A stretch of 64,000 bases of DNA from JAXGXJ01 sp963829545. Lineage in GTDB: Bacteria; Actinomycetota; Thermoleophilia; RBG-16-64-13. Below, in pieces: positions 42,053 through 53,632 of this stretch. The notes beneath the pieces were generated by a model, which ran no database searches, was not told the origin of the DNA, and was given only the letters and a program-made list of their open reading frames with translations. Numbering within the stretch: position 1 is the stretch's first letter; every line of letters begins with the position of its first letter. The stretch is from the NCBI GenBank assembly GCA_963829545.1, contig CAWHIX010000010.1, positions 248,001 through 312,000 of the forward strand, written 5' to 3'. Position numbers and translations under genes: made by a program.

Positions 42053-43870
42053 ATGGCGATGGGGTTCGATGCTCTCACCCAGCACATGGAGTTGCTGGCC
42101 TGGCTACGGGACGTGGCCGAACTTTGCAGACCGGACGACGTCTATCTGTGTGATGGCTCCCCCGAGGAATACCAGCGCATGTGCGACCTTCTCGTGGAGA
42201 AGGGCACCTTCACCAAACTCGACGAGTCCCTACGCCCTGACTGCTACCTGGCCCGCTCGCACCCCAGCGATGTAGCCCGGGTGGAAGAGCGCACCTACAT
42301 CGCCACCACCCAGGAGATAGAAGCGGGGCCAACCAACAACTGGGCGCCGGCGCGCGACATGAAGCTTAAGCTGGGGCGGATCTTCAACCGCTCCATGGAG
42401 GGGCGGACGATGTACATCATCCCCTTCTCCATGGGGCCGGTGGGCTCGCCCTTCTCCCAGATCGGCATCGAGGTCACGGACTCGCCCTACGTGGTGGCCA
42501 ACATGATGATCATGACCAGGACCGGCACCGAGGTGTTGGAAGCCCTGGGCACGTGCGGCAGGTTCATCCCCTGCTTACATTCCGTGGGCGCCCCCCTGTC
42601 TCCCTTCCAGAAGGACGTGGCCTGGCCCTGCGAGCGCGATCCCAAGCACAAGTACATCGTCCACTTCCCCGAGGACCCCTCCATCTGGTCCTATGGGTCG
42701 GGCTACGGAGGCAACGCCCTCTTGGGCAAGAAGTGTCTGGCGCTGCGCATCGCCTCCGTGCTGGCGCGGCAAGAGGGTTGGCTGGCCGAGCACATGCTCA
42801 TCCTGGGGCTGACCTCGCCCGAGGGCAAGAAGCACTACGTCGCGGCCGCTTTCCCCAGCGCCTGCGGCAAGACCAACCTGGCCATGATGCAGCCCACGCT
42901 GCCCGGTTGGAAGGTGACCACCGTAGGTGACGACATCGCCTGGATGCGCATCGGCGCCGACGGCCGGCTGTATGCCGTCAACCCCGAGACCGGCTTCTTC
43001 GGGGTCGCCCCGGGGACGTCGTACGATTCCAACCCCAACGCCATGGACACTTTCAAGCACAACAGCATCTTCACCAACACGGCCCTCACCGATGAGGGCG
43101 ACGTGTGGTGGGAGGACATGGGGGTGAAGGCCCCGGCGCACCTGATCGACTGGGAAGGCAGGGACTGGGATCCGCGCTCCGACCACAAAGCCGCGCATGC
43201 GAACTCACGCTTCACGGCGCCTGCCGCACAGTGCCCGGTGATGGACCCCGAATGGCAGAATCCCGAGGGCGTGCCCATCTCCGCCTTCCTGTTCGGAGGC
43301 CGGCGCGCCGGCACCGTCCCCCTGGTGAACGAGGCCTTCGACTGGGAACACGGCGTGTTCATGGGCTCGGCCGCCGGGTCGGAGACCACCGCGGCCGCCC
43401 TGGGCAAGGCCGGTGTCCTGCGTCACGACCCCTTCGCCATGTTGCCCTTCTGCGGCTACAACATGGGCGACTACTTCTCGCACTGGCTGTCGATGGCCGA
43501 GCGCACCGATGCGGAGAAGCTTCCCAAGGTCTTCTTCGTGAACTGGTTCCGGCGCGGTGAGGGCGGTCGCTGGCTGTGGCCCGGTTATGGGGAGAACAGC
43601 CGCGTGCTCAAGTGGGTCTTCGAACGCGTGGAGGGCGTCGGCAAGGCGGTGGCGACCCCGATCGGTAACCTGCCTGCGGCCGACGCTCTCGACCTCACGG
43701 GACTGGACCTGCCCGAGGAAGACCTGAAGCAGTTGCTGACGGTCGACGTCGAGGGGTGGACGAAGGAACTCGAAGGTCTCGGCGACTTCTACGATCAGTT
43801 CGGTGACCGGTTGCCCGAAGCGCTGCGGGGGCAACTGGCCGCCATCCAACAGCGGCTGGCGGAAGCCTAG
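42053..43870 (+). CDS. pckG: phosphoenolpyruvate carboxykinase (GTP)
   Basis: GTP-dependent PEPCK links oxaloacetate and PEP. The 605-residue protein shows RTMYIIPFSMGPVGSPFSQIG, SGYGGNALLGKKCLALRIAS, the kinase-1a/P-loop AAFPSACGKTNLAMMQP with the reactive Cys (about 273), VGDDIAWMRIG, NPNAMDTFKHNSIFTNT, and RRAGTVPLVNEAFDWEHGVF. These are GTP-type, not ATP-type, features. ATG 42053 has GGAAGGAG upstream. It is typical of actinobacteria. Confidence 0.97.
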   Translation: MAMGFDALTQHMELLAWLRDVAELCRPDDVYLCDGSPEEYQRMCDLLVEKGTFTKLDESLRPDCYLARSHPSDVARVEERTYIATTQEIEAGPTNNWAPARDMKLKLGRIFNRSMEGRTMYIIPFSMGPVGSPFSQIGIEVTDSPYVVANMMIMTRTGTEVLEALGTCGRFIPCLHSVGAPLSPFQKDVAWPCERDPKHKYIVHFPEDPSIWSYGSGYGGNALLGKKCLALRIASVLARQEGWLAEHMLILGLTSPEGKKHYVAAAFPSACGKTNLAMMQPTLPGWKVTTVGDDIAWMRIGADGRLYAVNPETGFFGVAPGTSYDSNPNAMDTFKHNSIFTNTALTDEGDVWWEDMGVKAPAHLIDWEGRDWDPRSDHKAAHANSRFTAPAAQCPVMDPEWQNPEGVPISAFLFGGRRAGTVPLVNEAFDWEHGVFMGSAAGSETTAAALGKAGVLRHDPFAMLPFCGYNMGDYFSHWLSMAERTDAEKLPKVFFVNWFRRGEGGRWLWPGYGENSRVLKWVFERVEGVGKAVATPIGNLPAADALDLTGLDLPEEDLKQLLTVDVEGWTKELEGLGDFYDQFGDRLPEALRGQLAAIQQRLAEA

Positions 43871-43906
43871 GCGCGTCAGGTACCGCAACCCATCTGGAGG
43901 AAGTCC

Positions 43907-45211
43907 ATGAACCCACTCGCAGTCGAGGCCAACGAGGCCATACAGGCGCACGCTCCCGCGGTGCTGCGGATGCTCTCTGACCTGGGCAAACAACTCTACT
44001 TCCCCAAGGGCATCCTCACGCAGACGGCCGAGGCGAAACAGAAGGCCACCCGTTACAACGCCACCATCGGGGAGGCGCGGGATCTGGGTCGGTCCATGAG
44101 CCTGTCCGCCATCACGCGCCATCTGTGCGATATCGACCCGGACGAGGTGCTTCCCTACGCCTCCGCCTACGGCCGCGCCGACCTGCGCGCCGCCTGGAAG
44201 GCCGAGATCAAGGAGAAGAACCCCTCTCTGGGGGAGACGCCCCTCAGCAATCCGGTGGTGACGACAGGCATCACCCACGGTCTCAGCACGGTGGCCGACA
44301 TGTTCGTGGGACCGGGCGACGTGGTGCTCATGCCCGACAAGCTCTGGGGGAACTACCTGATGGTGTTCGCCGTGCGTCGGGGCGCCGAGGTAGTTCGCTA
44401 CCCGCTTCTCGACTTCGACAGCGGTCTCGACGTGGCCGGCTTTCGGCGGGTCCTGGCTGAGAATTCCGGGCGGGGGAAGGTGGTCGTGCTCTTCAACTTC
44501 CCCAACAACCCCACCGGCTATTCGATCACACCCGCCGAGGCCGATCAGATCGGCGAAGCCCTCGTGGAGACGGCCGAGTCGGGGTGCGATGTGGTGGCCA
44601 TCTGTGACGACGCCTATTTCGGACTCTTCTACGACGACCAGGCTTTGAGGGAATCCCTCTTCACGCGACTGGCCGACGCTCATCCGCGCCTTCTTGGCAT
44701 CAAGCTCGACGGGGCCTCCAAGGAGGACTTCGCCTGGGGGCTGCGCGTGGCCTTCATCACCTACGCCATCCAGGGCGGCGCCGGCGCGTACGAGGCGCTC
44801 GAGAAGAAGACCGGCGGAATAATCAGGGGCACCATCTCGAACACCTCAAACCTTTCCCAGGAGTTGGTCCTCAGGGCCATGTCGGACCCCGACTATCGGG
44901 CCGAGAAGGACGAGCGCGGCGCCGTGCTCGAGCGACGGGCCGCCAAGGCGATGGCCATCCTGGCCGCTCCTCGTTTCGCGAAGGCCTGGAAGCTCTACCC
45001 CTTCAACTCGGGCTACTTCCTCTGCGTGCGCATGAACGGACTCGATGCCGAGGAGTACCGGGTGAGGCTTCTGAACGAATACGGAGTGGGCGTCATCTCC
45101 ACCAGCGACACCGACGTCCGCGTGGCCATCTCCTGCGTGGACGAGGACGACCTCGCCGATCTGTTCGATGTCATGTTGCAGTGTGCCGAGAAGATGGCCG
45201 CCGAGTCGTAG
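43907..45211 (+). CDS. class I/II PLP-dependent aminotransferase
   Basis: This 434-residue fold-type I aminotransferase has YASAYGRADLRAAWKAEIKEK, VVTTGITHGLSTVADMF, FNFPNNPTGYSITPAEA (cofactor contacts), VVAICDDAYFGLFYDD and the Schiff-base Lys in KLDGASKEDFAWGLRVAF. The substrate is unclear; the SKEDFAWGLR motif and the long N-terminal extension resemble an uncharacterised aminotransferase group rather than AspC or HisC. GGAGGAAG precedes the ATG. It follows pckG by 36 bp and may be co-transcribed. Confidence 0.85.
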   Translation: MNPLAVEANEAIQAHAPAVLRMLSDLGKQLYFPKGILTQTAEAKQKATRYNATIGEARDLGRSMSLSAITRHLCDIDPDEVLPYASAYGRADLRAAWKAEIKEKNPSLGETPLSNPVVTTGITHGLSTVADMFVGPGDVVLMPDKLWGNYLMVFAVRRGAEVVRYPLLDFDSGLDVAGFRRVLAENSGRGKVVVLFNFPNNPTGYSITPAEADQIGEALVETAESGCDVVAICDDAYFGLFYDDQALRESLFTRLADAHPRLLGIKLDGASKEDFAWGLRVAFITYAIQGGAGAYEALEKKTGGIIRGTISNTSNLSQELVLRAMSDPDYRAEKDERGAVLERRAAKAMAILAAPRFAKAWKLYPFNSGYFLCVRMNGLDAEEYRVRLLNEYGVGVISTSDTDVRVAISCVDEDDLADLFDVMLQCAEKMAAES

Positions 45212-45310
45212 GGCGTCGCGCAGGTCCCGTCTGACTTCCGGCGCCGAGGCGGTGGGTGGGGCGCGGCTCCAGGGAAGGTTCACAGCCCCTCGGGCGATGG
45301 GTGGTGACGG

Positions 45311-46141
45311 ATGTCGACCGTGTGCATGCGTTTCTACGCCGAACTGGGCGATCTCCTGGCTCCAGAGCGGCGCGGGCATGACTTCGAGCACGGCGTCCCC
45401 GCCGGGGCCTCGGTCAAGGATGTCATCGAGGGTCTGGGTGTGCCCCACACGGAGGTGGATCTCATCCTGGTCGACGGCGTCTCGGTCGACTTCTCCAGGG
45501 GGCTGCGGGGCGGCGAGAGGGTAGCCGTTTACCCCGTGTTCGAAGCCTTCGACATCGCTCCGGCCTCGCGCGTACGTCCCCTACCTCTGCGACAGACGCG
45601 CTTCGCAGCCGACGTACATGTGGGGAGGTTGGCGGCGTACCTGAGGCTCGCCGGCTTCGACACCCTCTATCGCAACGACTGGGACGACGCCGAACTGGTC
45701 GAGGCGGCGCTGCGCGACCGGCGCATCATCCTCACCCGCGATAGAGGTCTGCTGATGCGCTCGAGTGTCACCCACGGTTACCTGGTGAGGGATACGCGGC
45801 CGCGCCGGCAACTCGCCGAGGTGCTCGATCGCTTCGATCTGTGGGGTTCGGTCGATCTTCTCAGCCGATGCTCGGTCTGCAATTCCTTGGTGATGCCCGT
45901 GGCCAAGGAAGACGTGCAGGAAGCGCTACTTCCGGGTACGCGGCGCCATTACCAGGGTTTCTGGCGTTGCGGAGGATGCGGGCGCATCTACTGGAAGGGA
46001 GCCCACTACCGCTCGCTATGCGGGCTGATCGATCGGCGGAGTCTCCTGCACGGGAGTGAGTCGCCAGCGGGCGAAAAGGGGCACGCCGATCAGGGCCAAC
46101 ACCCCCATCGCGACGATGCCGGCGGACGTAGCTCCATCTGA
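45311..46141 (+). CDS. Mut7-C RNase domain protein with N-terminal ubiquitin-like domain
   Basis: The product has an N-terminal ThiS/MoaD-like domain (MRFYAELGDLLAPERRG, VKDVIEGLGVPHTEVDLIL; about 5-85) and a Mut7-C domain (RFAADVHVGRLAAYLRLAGFD, RIILTRDRGLL) with a zinc ribbon CSVCNSL...CGGCGRIYWKGAHY. It resembles PIN-like nucleases of the VapC kind in RNA metabolism. The frame continues about 42 residues past the ribbon into low-complexity sequence and overlaps the convergent MFS gene by 126 bp. A real stop may have been lost. Confidence 0.8.
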   Translation: MSTVCMRFYAELGDLLAPERRGHDFEHGVPAGASVKDVIEGLGVPHTEVDLILVDGVSVDFSRGLRGGERVAVYPVFEAFDIAPASRVRPLPLRQTRFAADVHVGRLAAYLRLAGFDTLYRNDWDDAELVEAALRDRRIILTRDRGLLMRSSVTHGYLVRDTRPRRQLAEVLDRFDLWGSVDLLSRCSVCNSLVMPVAKEDVQEALLPGTRRHYQGFWRCGGCGRIYWKGAHYRSLCGLIDRRSLLHGSESPAGEKGHADQGQHPHRDDAGGRSSI

Positions 46142-47299
46142 GGTGGCGGCGCTGGCGAGAGGGGCGAGGGCGGCCCCCAGACCTTGTGAGGCCCGCTGCA
46201 CCGCCCCGAACAAGCCGAAGGCGAGGGCCTGGTAGTCGGCCCGGAACGTCTGGGCGAACGCGCCTCGAACGGTCGGGATGAGCGCGCCGGAGAGCAGGCC
46301 GTGAAAGGACCCGAACAGCATCACCAGGGACAAGGCCGACACCTGGCTGAAGGCGAAGGCGTTGAGGCCCAGCAGGGTGAGGCCGCAGAGGATGATGCGT
46401 CTCACCATGGCGTGGTCGGGATGGATCGAGGCCACCACTACCGCTCCTATGGCCGAGCCGATCACCACGGCTGCAAAGACGGCCAGCAGGGTCAGGCCCT
46501 CCAGTCCGGTGACGGCCGTGACGTGCAGCGGGAGATAGAGGCTGAGCCCCATGATGGCCGAGTTCATGGCGAAGTACCCACCCAGGAACCAGTTCGCTTT
46601 GTGTTCGCGCGCCGACTCCTCCCAGAGTTCCTTCATACGGTGGTGCAGCCTTCCCGCCGGCGGGGCAGCGTGCTCGGACTCCTTCTGCCACAGCCGGCGT
46701 GTGAATATGCTGGGGATCGCGCAGGCCAGGAAGACGAGGGCGGCGGGCAAAAGGGCGTAGCCGCGGCCGCTCACTCCCGGTATGAGTCGGCCGGAAACGA
46801 TCATCTCCATGATGCCCACTCCTACAGCGCCCCCCGCGAAGCTCAGGGCCATGCCTCGCGAGGACACGGTGACCACGTTGAATCTGCCGGCAGCGCTCAG
46901 CATGGAGGCGTTGTAGATGAGGCTGGAGAGCTGGAAGAAATAGTTGGCGACCATGGCGATGACGAGGATGGTGATGATGGTGCCCGTCTGCGTCTGGGGA
47001 AGGAGGCTCAGAGAGCCCAGCAGCAGGGCGGCGACCAGCACCGAGATCACGAACCAGAAACGGCGTCTGCCCTTCTCGTCCGCGTTCACACCGATGTAGG
47101 GTCCACTGAGGCCGATGGCCCAAGAGGAGGCGGCCGAGGCCAGGCCGAAGGCCACGGCCGGCACGCCCAGGTCGCTCACTATCCACACGGTCAGATAGAG
47201 GGGGATGGCGAACTCCACGGCCGTGTTGCCGAAATCGTAGGCATACCACGCCCAGCGGGTCCGTCTGGCGGCGATCCTATCGTGGCGCTCTGTCGTCAT
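46016..47299 (-). CDS. MFS transporter (UMF1/Atg22-like)
   Basis: The 427-residue protein has about 11-12 membrane helices and opens with WAWYAYDFGNTAVEFAIPLYLTVW, close to the UMF1/Atg22-like MFS group (AWxxYDxGNSAF). A loop near residue 205 contains EHAAPPAGRLHHRMKELWEE. The substrate is unknown; related proteins include amino-acid effluxers. ATG 47299 is 9 nt after a TACACT box on the minus strand, a nearly leaderless layout. It is convergent with the Mut7-C gene. Confidence 0.87.
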   Translation of the reverse strand: MTTERHDRIAARRTRWAWYAYDFGNTAVEFAIPLYLTVWIVSDLGVPAVAFGLASAASSWAIGLSGPYIGVNADEKGRRRFWFVISVLVAALLLGSLSLLPQTQTGTIITILVIAMVANYFFQLSSLIYNASMLSAAGRFNVVTVSSRGMALSFAGGAVGVGIMEMIVSGRLIPGVSGRGYALLPAALVFLACAIPSIFTRRLWQKESEHAAPPAGRLHHRMKELWEESAREHKANWFLGGYFAMNSAIMGLSLYLPLHVTAVTGLEGLTLLAVFAAVVIGSAIGAVVVASIHPDHAMVRRIILCGLTLLGLNAFAFSQVSALSLVMLFGSFHGLLSGALIPTVRGAFAQTFRADYQALAFGLFGAVQRASQGLGAALAPLASAATSDGATSAGIVAMGVLALIGVPLFARWRLTPVQETPPIDQPA

Positions 47300-47439
47300 T
47301 GTCGGGCTAGTGTATCTACTTTCCCGAGCGTGTTGCGGGGAAGGCCGGTTGGCGAAAGAGGGGCGGGTAGTCTAACCTTGCCGTCTGAGTGCGGCCGGCG
47401 ACCCGGGAAGCGGCAGACGTCGAGGGATGAGGTCAAGAA

Positions 47440-47979
47440 ATGAAGAGTGGTGACAGCGGCAGCGTCGTGCCCCAGCCGGAGGCCCCGCCGCTCTTCCACG
47501 AAGTCCAGCGCTTCCGCCACTGGATCTTCTGGTTGCCGATAATAATCGCCACGGGGGTCGTGTGGTGGCAGTTCGGCGAGCAGATCGTCTTGGGCAACCC
47601 CCAGGGGAGCGAGCCCATCCCCGACTGGCTGGCCTGGGTGCTGGCCATCGTGTTCGGCATCGGTCTACCGGTCTTCGCTGTCACCGTGCGCATGGTGACG
47701 GAAGTCAGCCCGGGCCTGCTTTCGGTCAGGTTCGTGCCTCTGCGGGCCAGGAAGATCCCCTTGCGGGAGATAGACGAGGCGCAGTCCCGCGAATACTCGC
47801 CCATGAAGGAGTTCGGGGGTTGGGGCATCCGCGTGGGAGGAGACGGCAGGGCCTACAACGCCTACGGCAACCAGGGTGTCCAGCTGATTCTCACCGATGG
47901 GAGCCGCATACTCATCGGCACCCAGACTCCAGACGAACTGCTGGAGGCGCTGCGCACCGGGGGCGCGTCGTTCGAATGA
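47440..47979 (+). CDS. membrane protein with a PH-like/DUF6141 C-terminal domain
   Basis: The 179-residue protein has two membrane helices (about 29-45 and 65-84) and a C-terminal part AQSREYSPMKEFGGWGIRVG, then GRAYNAYGNQGVQLILTDG and IGTQTPDELLEALRTG. This pattern (EYGGWGIR...NxxGNxGVQL...IGTQxPEEL) recurs in small bacterial membrane proteins of unknown role, sometimes called DUF6141. It starts with ATG 47440 and is 16 bp upstream of carbamate kinase, so it is likely co-transcribed. Confidence 0.75.
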   Translation: MKSGDSGSVVPQPEAPPLFHEVQRFRHWIFWLPIIIATGVVWWQFGEQIVLGNPQGSEPIPDWLAWVLAIVFGIGLPVFAVTVRMVTEVSPGLLSVRFVPLRARKIPLREIDEAQSREYSPMKEFGGWGIRVGGDGRAYNAYGNQGVQLILTDGSRILIGTQTPDELLEALRTGGASFE

Positions 47980-47995
47980 CCTTCTGAGGAGCCGC

Positions 47996-48943
47996 ATGAG
48001 GATCGTGGTCGCACTGGGAGGCAACGCTCTCCTTAAGCGAGGCCAGCCGCTGACCGAGCAGAACCAGCGCGAGAACGTCAAGGTGGCGGCCCGGGCCCTG
48101 GCACCCCTGGCGCGCGAGCACAGTCTCACCATCACCCACGGGAACGGTCCCCAAGTCGGGCTCCTGGCGCTGGAGGCGGCTGCCTACACGGGGGTGGAGG
48201 CCTACGCTCTGGACGTCCTCAACGCCGAGTCCGAGGGCATGATCGGCTACATGATCGAACAGGAGTTGGGCAACATCCTCCCCGAGGAGGTGCCCTTTGC
48301 CACGCTCTTGACCCAGGTGGAGGTCGATCCGGCCGATCCGGCCTTCGAGCACCCCTCCAAGCCCATCGGCCCACAGTATCCACGGGAGGAGGCGGAGCGC
48401 CTGGCCCGCGAGCACGGGTGGACCGTAGGTCCGGACGGCGGGCTGTTCCGTAGGTTGGTGCCCTCTCCCAGACCGAAGAGGATCTTCGAGATCCGAGCGG
48501 TGGAGTGGCTGCTCGAGAAGGGCGTCATAGTGATCTGCACCGGCGGCGGGGGCATCCCCACCATGCTCACCCGCGACGGCACGCTGGTAGGGGTCGAGGC
48601 GGTCATCGACAAGGATCACGCCGGGGCCCTGCTGGCTCGCTCCCTGGGCGCCGGCTTCTACCTCCTGCTGACCGACGCTGAAGCGGTCTGGGAGGAGTGG
48701 GGCAGCGCGTCGGCGCGCGCCATCCGCAGGGCGTCCCCGGACGCTCTGGCCAAGCTCAGTTTCGCGGCCGGGTCGATGGGGCCCAAGGTGGAGGCGGCCT
48801 GCGACTTCGCCCGCAGCACCGGTGGGCGGGCGGGTATCGGGGCGTTGGAAGACGCGGTCGCCATCATGGAAGGGCGGGCGGGAACGCTCGTGTCGACGGA
48901 GTTCGCAGGCCTCGAATACTGGCCGTCGCTGTTCCATCAATGA
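47996..48943 (+). CDS. arcC: carbamate kinase
   Basis: Carbamate kinase makes ATP from carbamoyl phosphate and ADP. The 315-residue product has VVALGGNALLKRGQPLTEQNQ, ITHGNGPQVGLLALEA, AMIGYMIEQEL-like core, VICTGGGGIPTM, and AVIDKDHAGALLARSLGA. No arcA (arginine deiminase) or arcB lies nearby, so the carbamoyl-phosphate source is elsewhere. GAGGA sits upstream of ATG 47996. The stop overlaps the next gene's ATG by 4 bp. Confidence 0.95.
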   Translation: MRIVVALGGNALLKRGQPLTEQNQRENVKVAARALAPLAREHSLTITHGNGPQVGLLALEAAAYTGVEAYALDVLNAESEGMIGYMIEQELGNILPEEVPFATLLTQVEVDPADPAFEHPSKPIGPQYPREEAERLAREHGWTVGPDGGLFRRLVPSPRPKRIFEIRAVEWLLEKGVIVICTGGGGIPTMLTRDGTLVGVEAVIDKDHAGALLARSLGAGFYLLLTDAEAVWEEWGSASARAIRRASPDALAKLSFAAGSMGPKVEAACDFARSTGGRAGIGALEDAVAIMEGRAGTLVSTEFAGLEYWPSLFHQ

Positions 48944-50187
48944 CCAACGCCTACTTCTACGCGGCGCTCCTGGGAGTCCTCCTCGTCGAAGCGGTCGATC
49001 TGGTCGGAGAGCTTCTCAATCTCAAGGCCCTTCGCCTCGAGGCGCCGACGGAGTTGGCGGACGTCTACGACCCCGGAGGCTATCGGCGCTCGCAGGAGTA
49101 CACGCGGGCGAGGACTCGTTTCGGCTTCGTGACCGCGGGCTTTGATCTGGCTTTGCTGCTCCTGTTCTGGCTGCTGGGCGGCTTCGGGTGGCTGGACGGC
49201 GTAGTTCGAGGGTGGGAGCTGGGGCCGATCTGGGGAGGCCTGGTCTTTCTCCTTATCCTCATGCTGGGGCGCGCGGTGCTCGAGCTACCCTTCTCAGCCT
49301 GGGAGACCTTCGTCATCGAGGAGAGGTTCGGCTTCAATCGCACCTCCAGAGGTACCTTCCTGTTGGACCGCCTCAAAGGGCTGGCCGTCTCGCTGCTCCT
49401 TGGCGTGCCGCTCCTTCTCGGCTTCCTTGCCCTCTTCGAATACGGGGGTTCGTGGGCGTGGGTCTATGCCTGGATCGCGGCCGCGCTCTTCTCCGTGGTG
49501 ATGCAGGTCCTGGCGCCGACCCTCATCATGCCGCTCTTCAACAAGTTCACCCCCGTGGAGGAGGGCGAACTCAAGGATGCCATCATCGACTACGCCCGTC
49601 GGGTGGATTTCCCCCTCCAGGGTGTCTTCACAATCGATGCCTCGCGGCGCTCGACCAAGGGCAACGCCTTCTTCACCGGCTTTGGCAAGAGCAAGCGCAT
49701 CGCCCTGTTCGATACCCTCGTCCAACGCCATCCCACCGACGAACTGGTGACCGTCCTTGCCCACGAGGTAGGCCACTACAAGAAGCGGCACATCCTGCTG
49801 GGCACCGTTCTCTCCATCGTGGAGATGGGCATCTTTCTGGGTTTGTTCGCGCTTCTGGTGGACCAACCCGGCCTCTTTGCGGCCTTCGGCGTCGACACTC
49901 CCTCCACCTACGCCGGCGTGGTCTTCGTCTCCATCCTCCTGCGGCCGCTGCAGTTGGTCCTGTCAATCGCCGGAGCCGCGCTCTCCCGGCGTCACGAGCG
50001 GCAGGCCGACCGCTTTGCCGCCGACACCACGGGAAGGGGCGATCTCCTGGCTTCCGGCCTGAAGCGCCTTTCGCGAGACAGCCTCAGCAACCTCACGCCT
50101 CATCCCGTGTATGTCTTCCTCAACTACTCCCACCCGCCACTCCTGGAGAGGACGAGGGCGCTCTCCGTGGGCGACACGCTTCGCTGA
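48940..50187 (+). CDS. M48 family metalloprotease (Ste24/CAAX protease-like)
   Basis: This 415-residue integral membrane protease has several hydrophobic helices, an N-terminal Ste24-type region (PFSAWETFVIEERFGFNRTS), the zinc motif VLAHEVGHYKKRHILLG (about residues 272-288), and a late catalytic Asp/Glu zone SRRHERQADRFAADTTGR. DASRRSTKGNAFFTGFGKSKRI matches the Ste24 group. The substrate is unknown; roles in membrane protein quality control are common for the family. ATG 48940 overlaps the arcC stop. Confidence 0.92.
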   Translation: MTNAYFYAALLGVLLVEAVDLVGELLNLKALRLEAPTELADVYDPGGYRRSQEYTRARTRFGFVTAGFDLALLLLFWLLGGFGWLDGVVRGWELGPIWGGLVFLLILMLGRAVLELPFSAWETFVIEERFGFNRTSRGTFLLDRLKGLAVSLLLGVPLLLGFLALFEYGGSWAWVYAWIAAALFSVVMQVLAPTLIMPLFNKFTPVEEGELKDAIIDYARRVDFPLQGVFTIDASRRSTKGNAFFTGFGKSKRIALFDTLVQRHPTDELVTVLAHEVGHYKKRHILLGTVLSIVEMGIFLGLFALLVDQPGLFAAFGVDTPSTYAGVVFVSILLRPLQLVLSIAGAALSRRHERQADRFAADTTGRGDLLASGLKRLSRDSLSNLTPHPVYVFLNYSHPPLLERTRALSVGDTLR

Positions 50188-50215
50188 TGACGCGTTGCAG
50201 GTGCGCCCGCCGTGC

Positions 50216-50244
50216 TTCTCACTCCGGCGCCGATGGGGTACGAT
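50216..50244 (+). promoter_or_regulatory. possible carB promoter
   Basis: TTCTCA (50216-50221), 17 bp, then TACGAT (50239-50244). It places the transcript start almost at the first base of the PyrR hairpin at 50252, the same spacing as in the pyrC leader. Confidence 0.45.
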
Positions 50245-50251
50245 TAGCCGA

Positions 50252-50281
50252 CCTTTAATCGAGGCCAGTGAGCCCGAAAGG
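50252..50281 (+). promoter_or_regulatory. PyrR-binding RNA hairpin in carB leader
   Basis: Same fold as the pyrB and pyrC sites: CCUUU/AAAGG, bulge, CG/CG step, then GGC-CAGUGA-GCC. The closing stem has changed from GUC/GAC to GGC/GCC on both sides, a compensating pair that supports a selected RNA structure. AAAGGAAGAG at its edge is the likely ribosome site before ATG 50297. Confidence 0.88.
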
Positions 50282-50296
50282 AAGAGTGGTTGACCC

Positions 50297-53626
<3,330 letters not shown>

Positions 53627-53632
53627 TCGACC

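Noticed and set aside
43205..44683. 492-codon minus-strand frame opposite pckG and the aminotransferase
   Set aside because: It spans two well-supported opposite-strand genes and their junction, with no family signature.
46301..47443. 380-codon plus-strand frame opposite the MFS gene
   Set aside because: It is antisense to clear membrane helices and is His/Gly/Arg-rich without hydrophobic structure or a motif.
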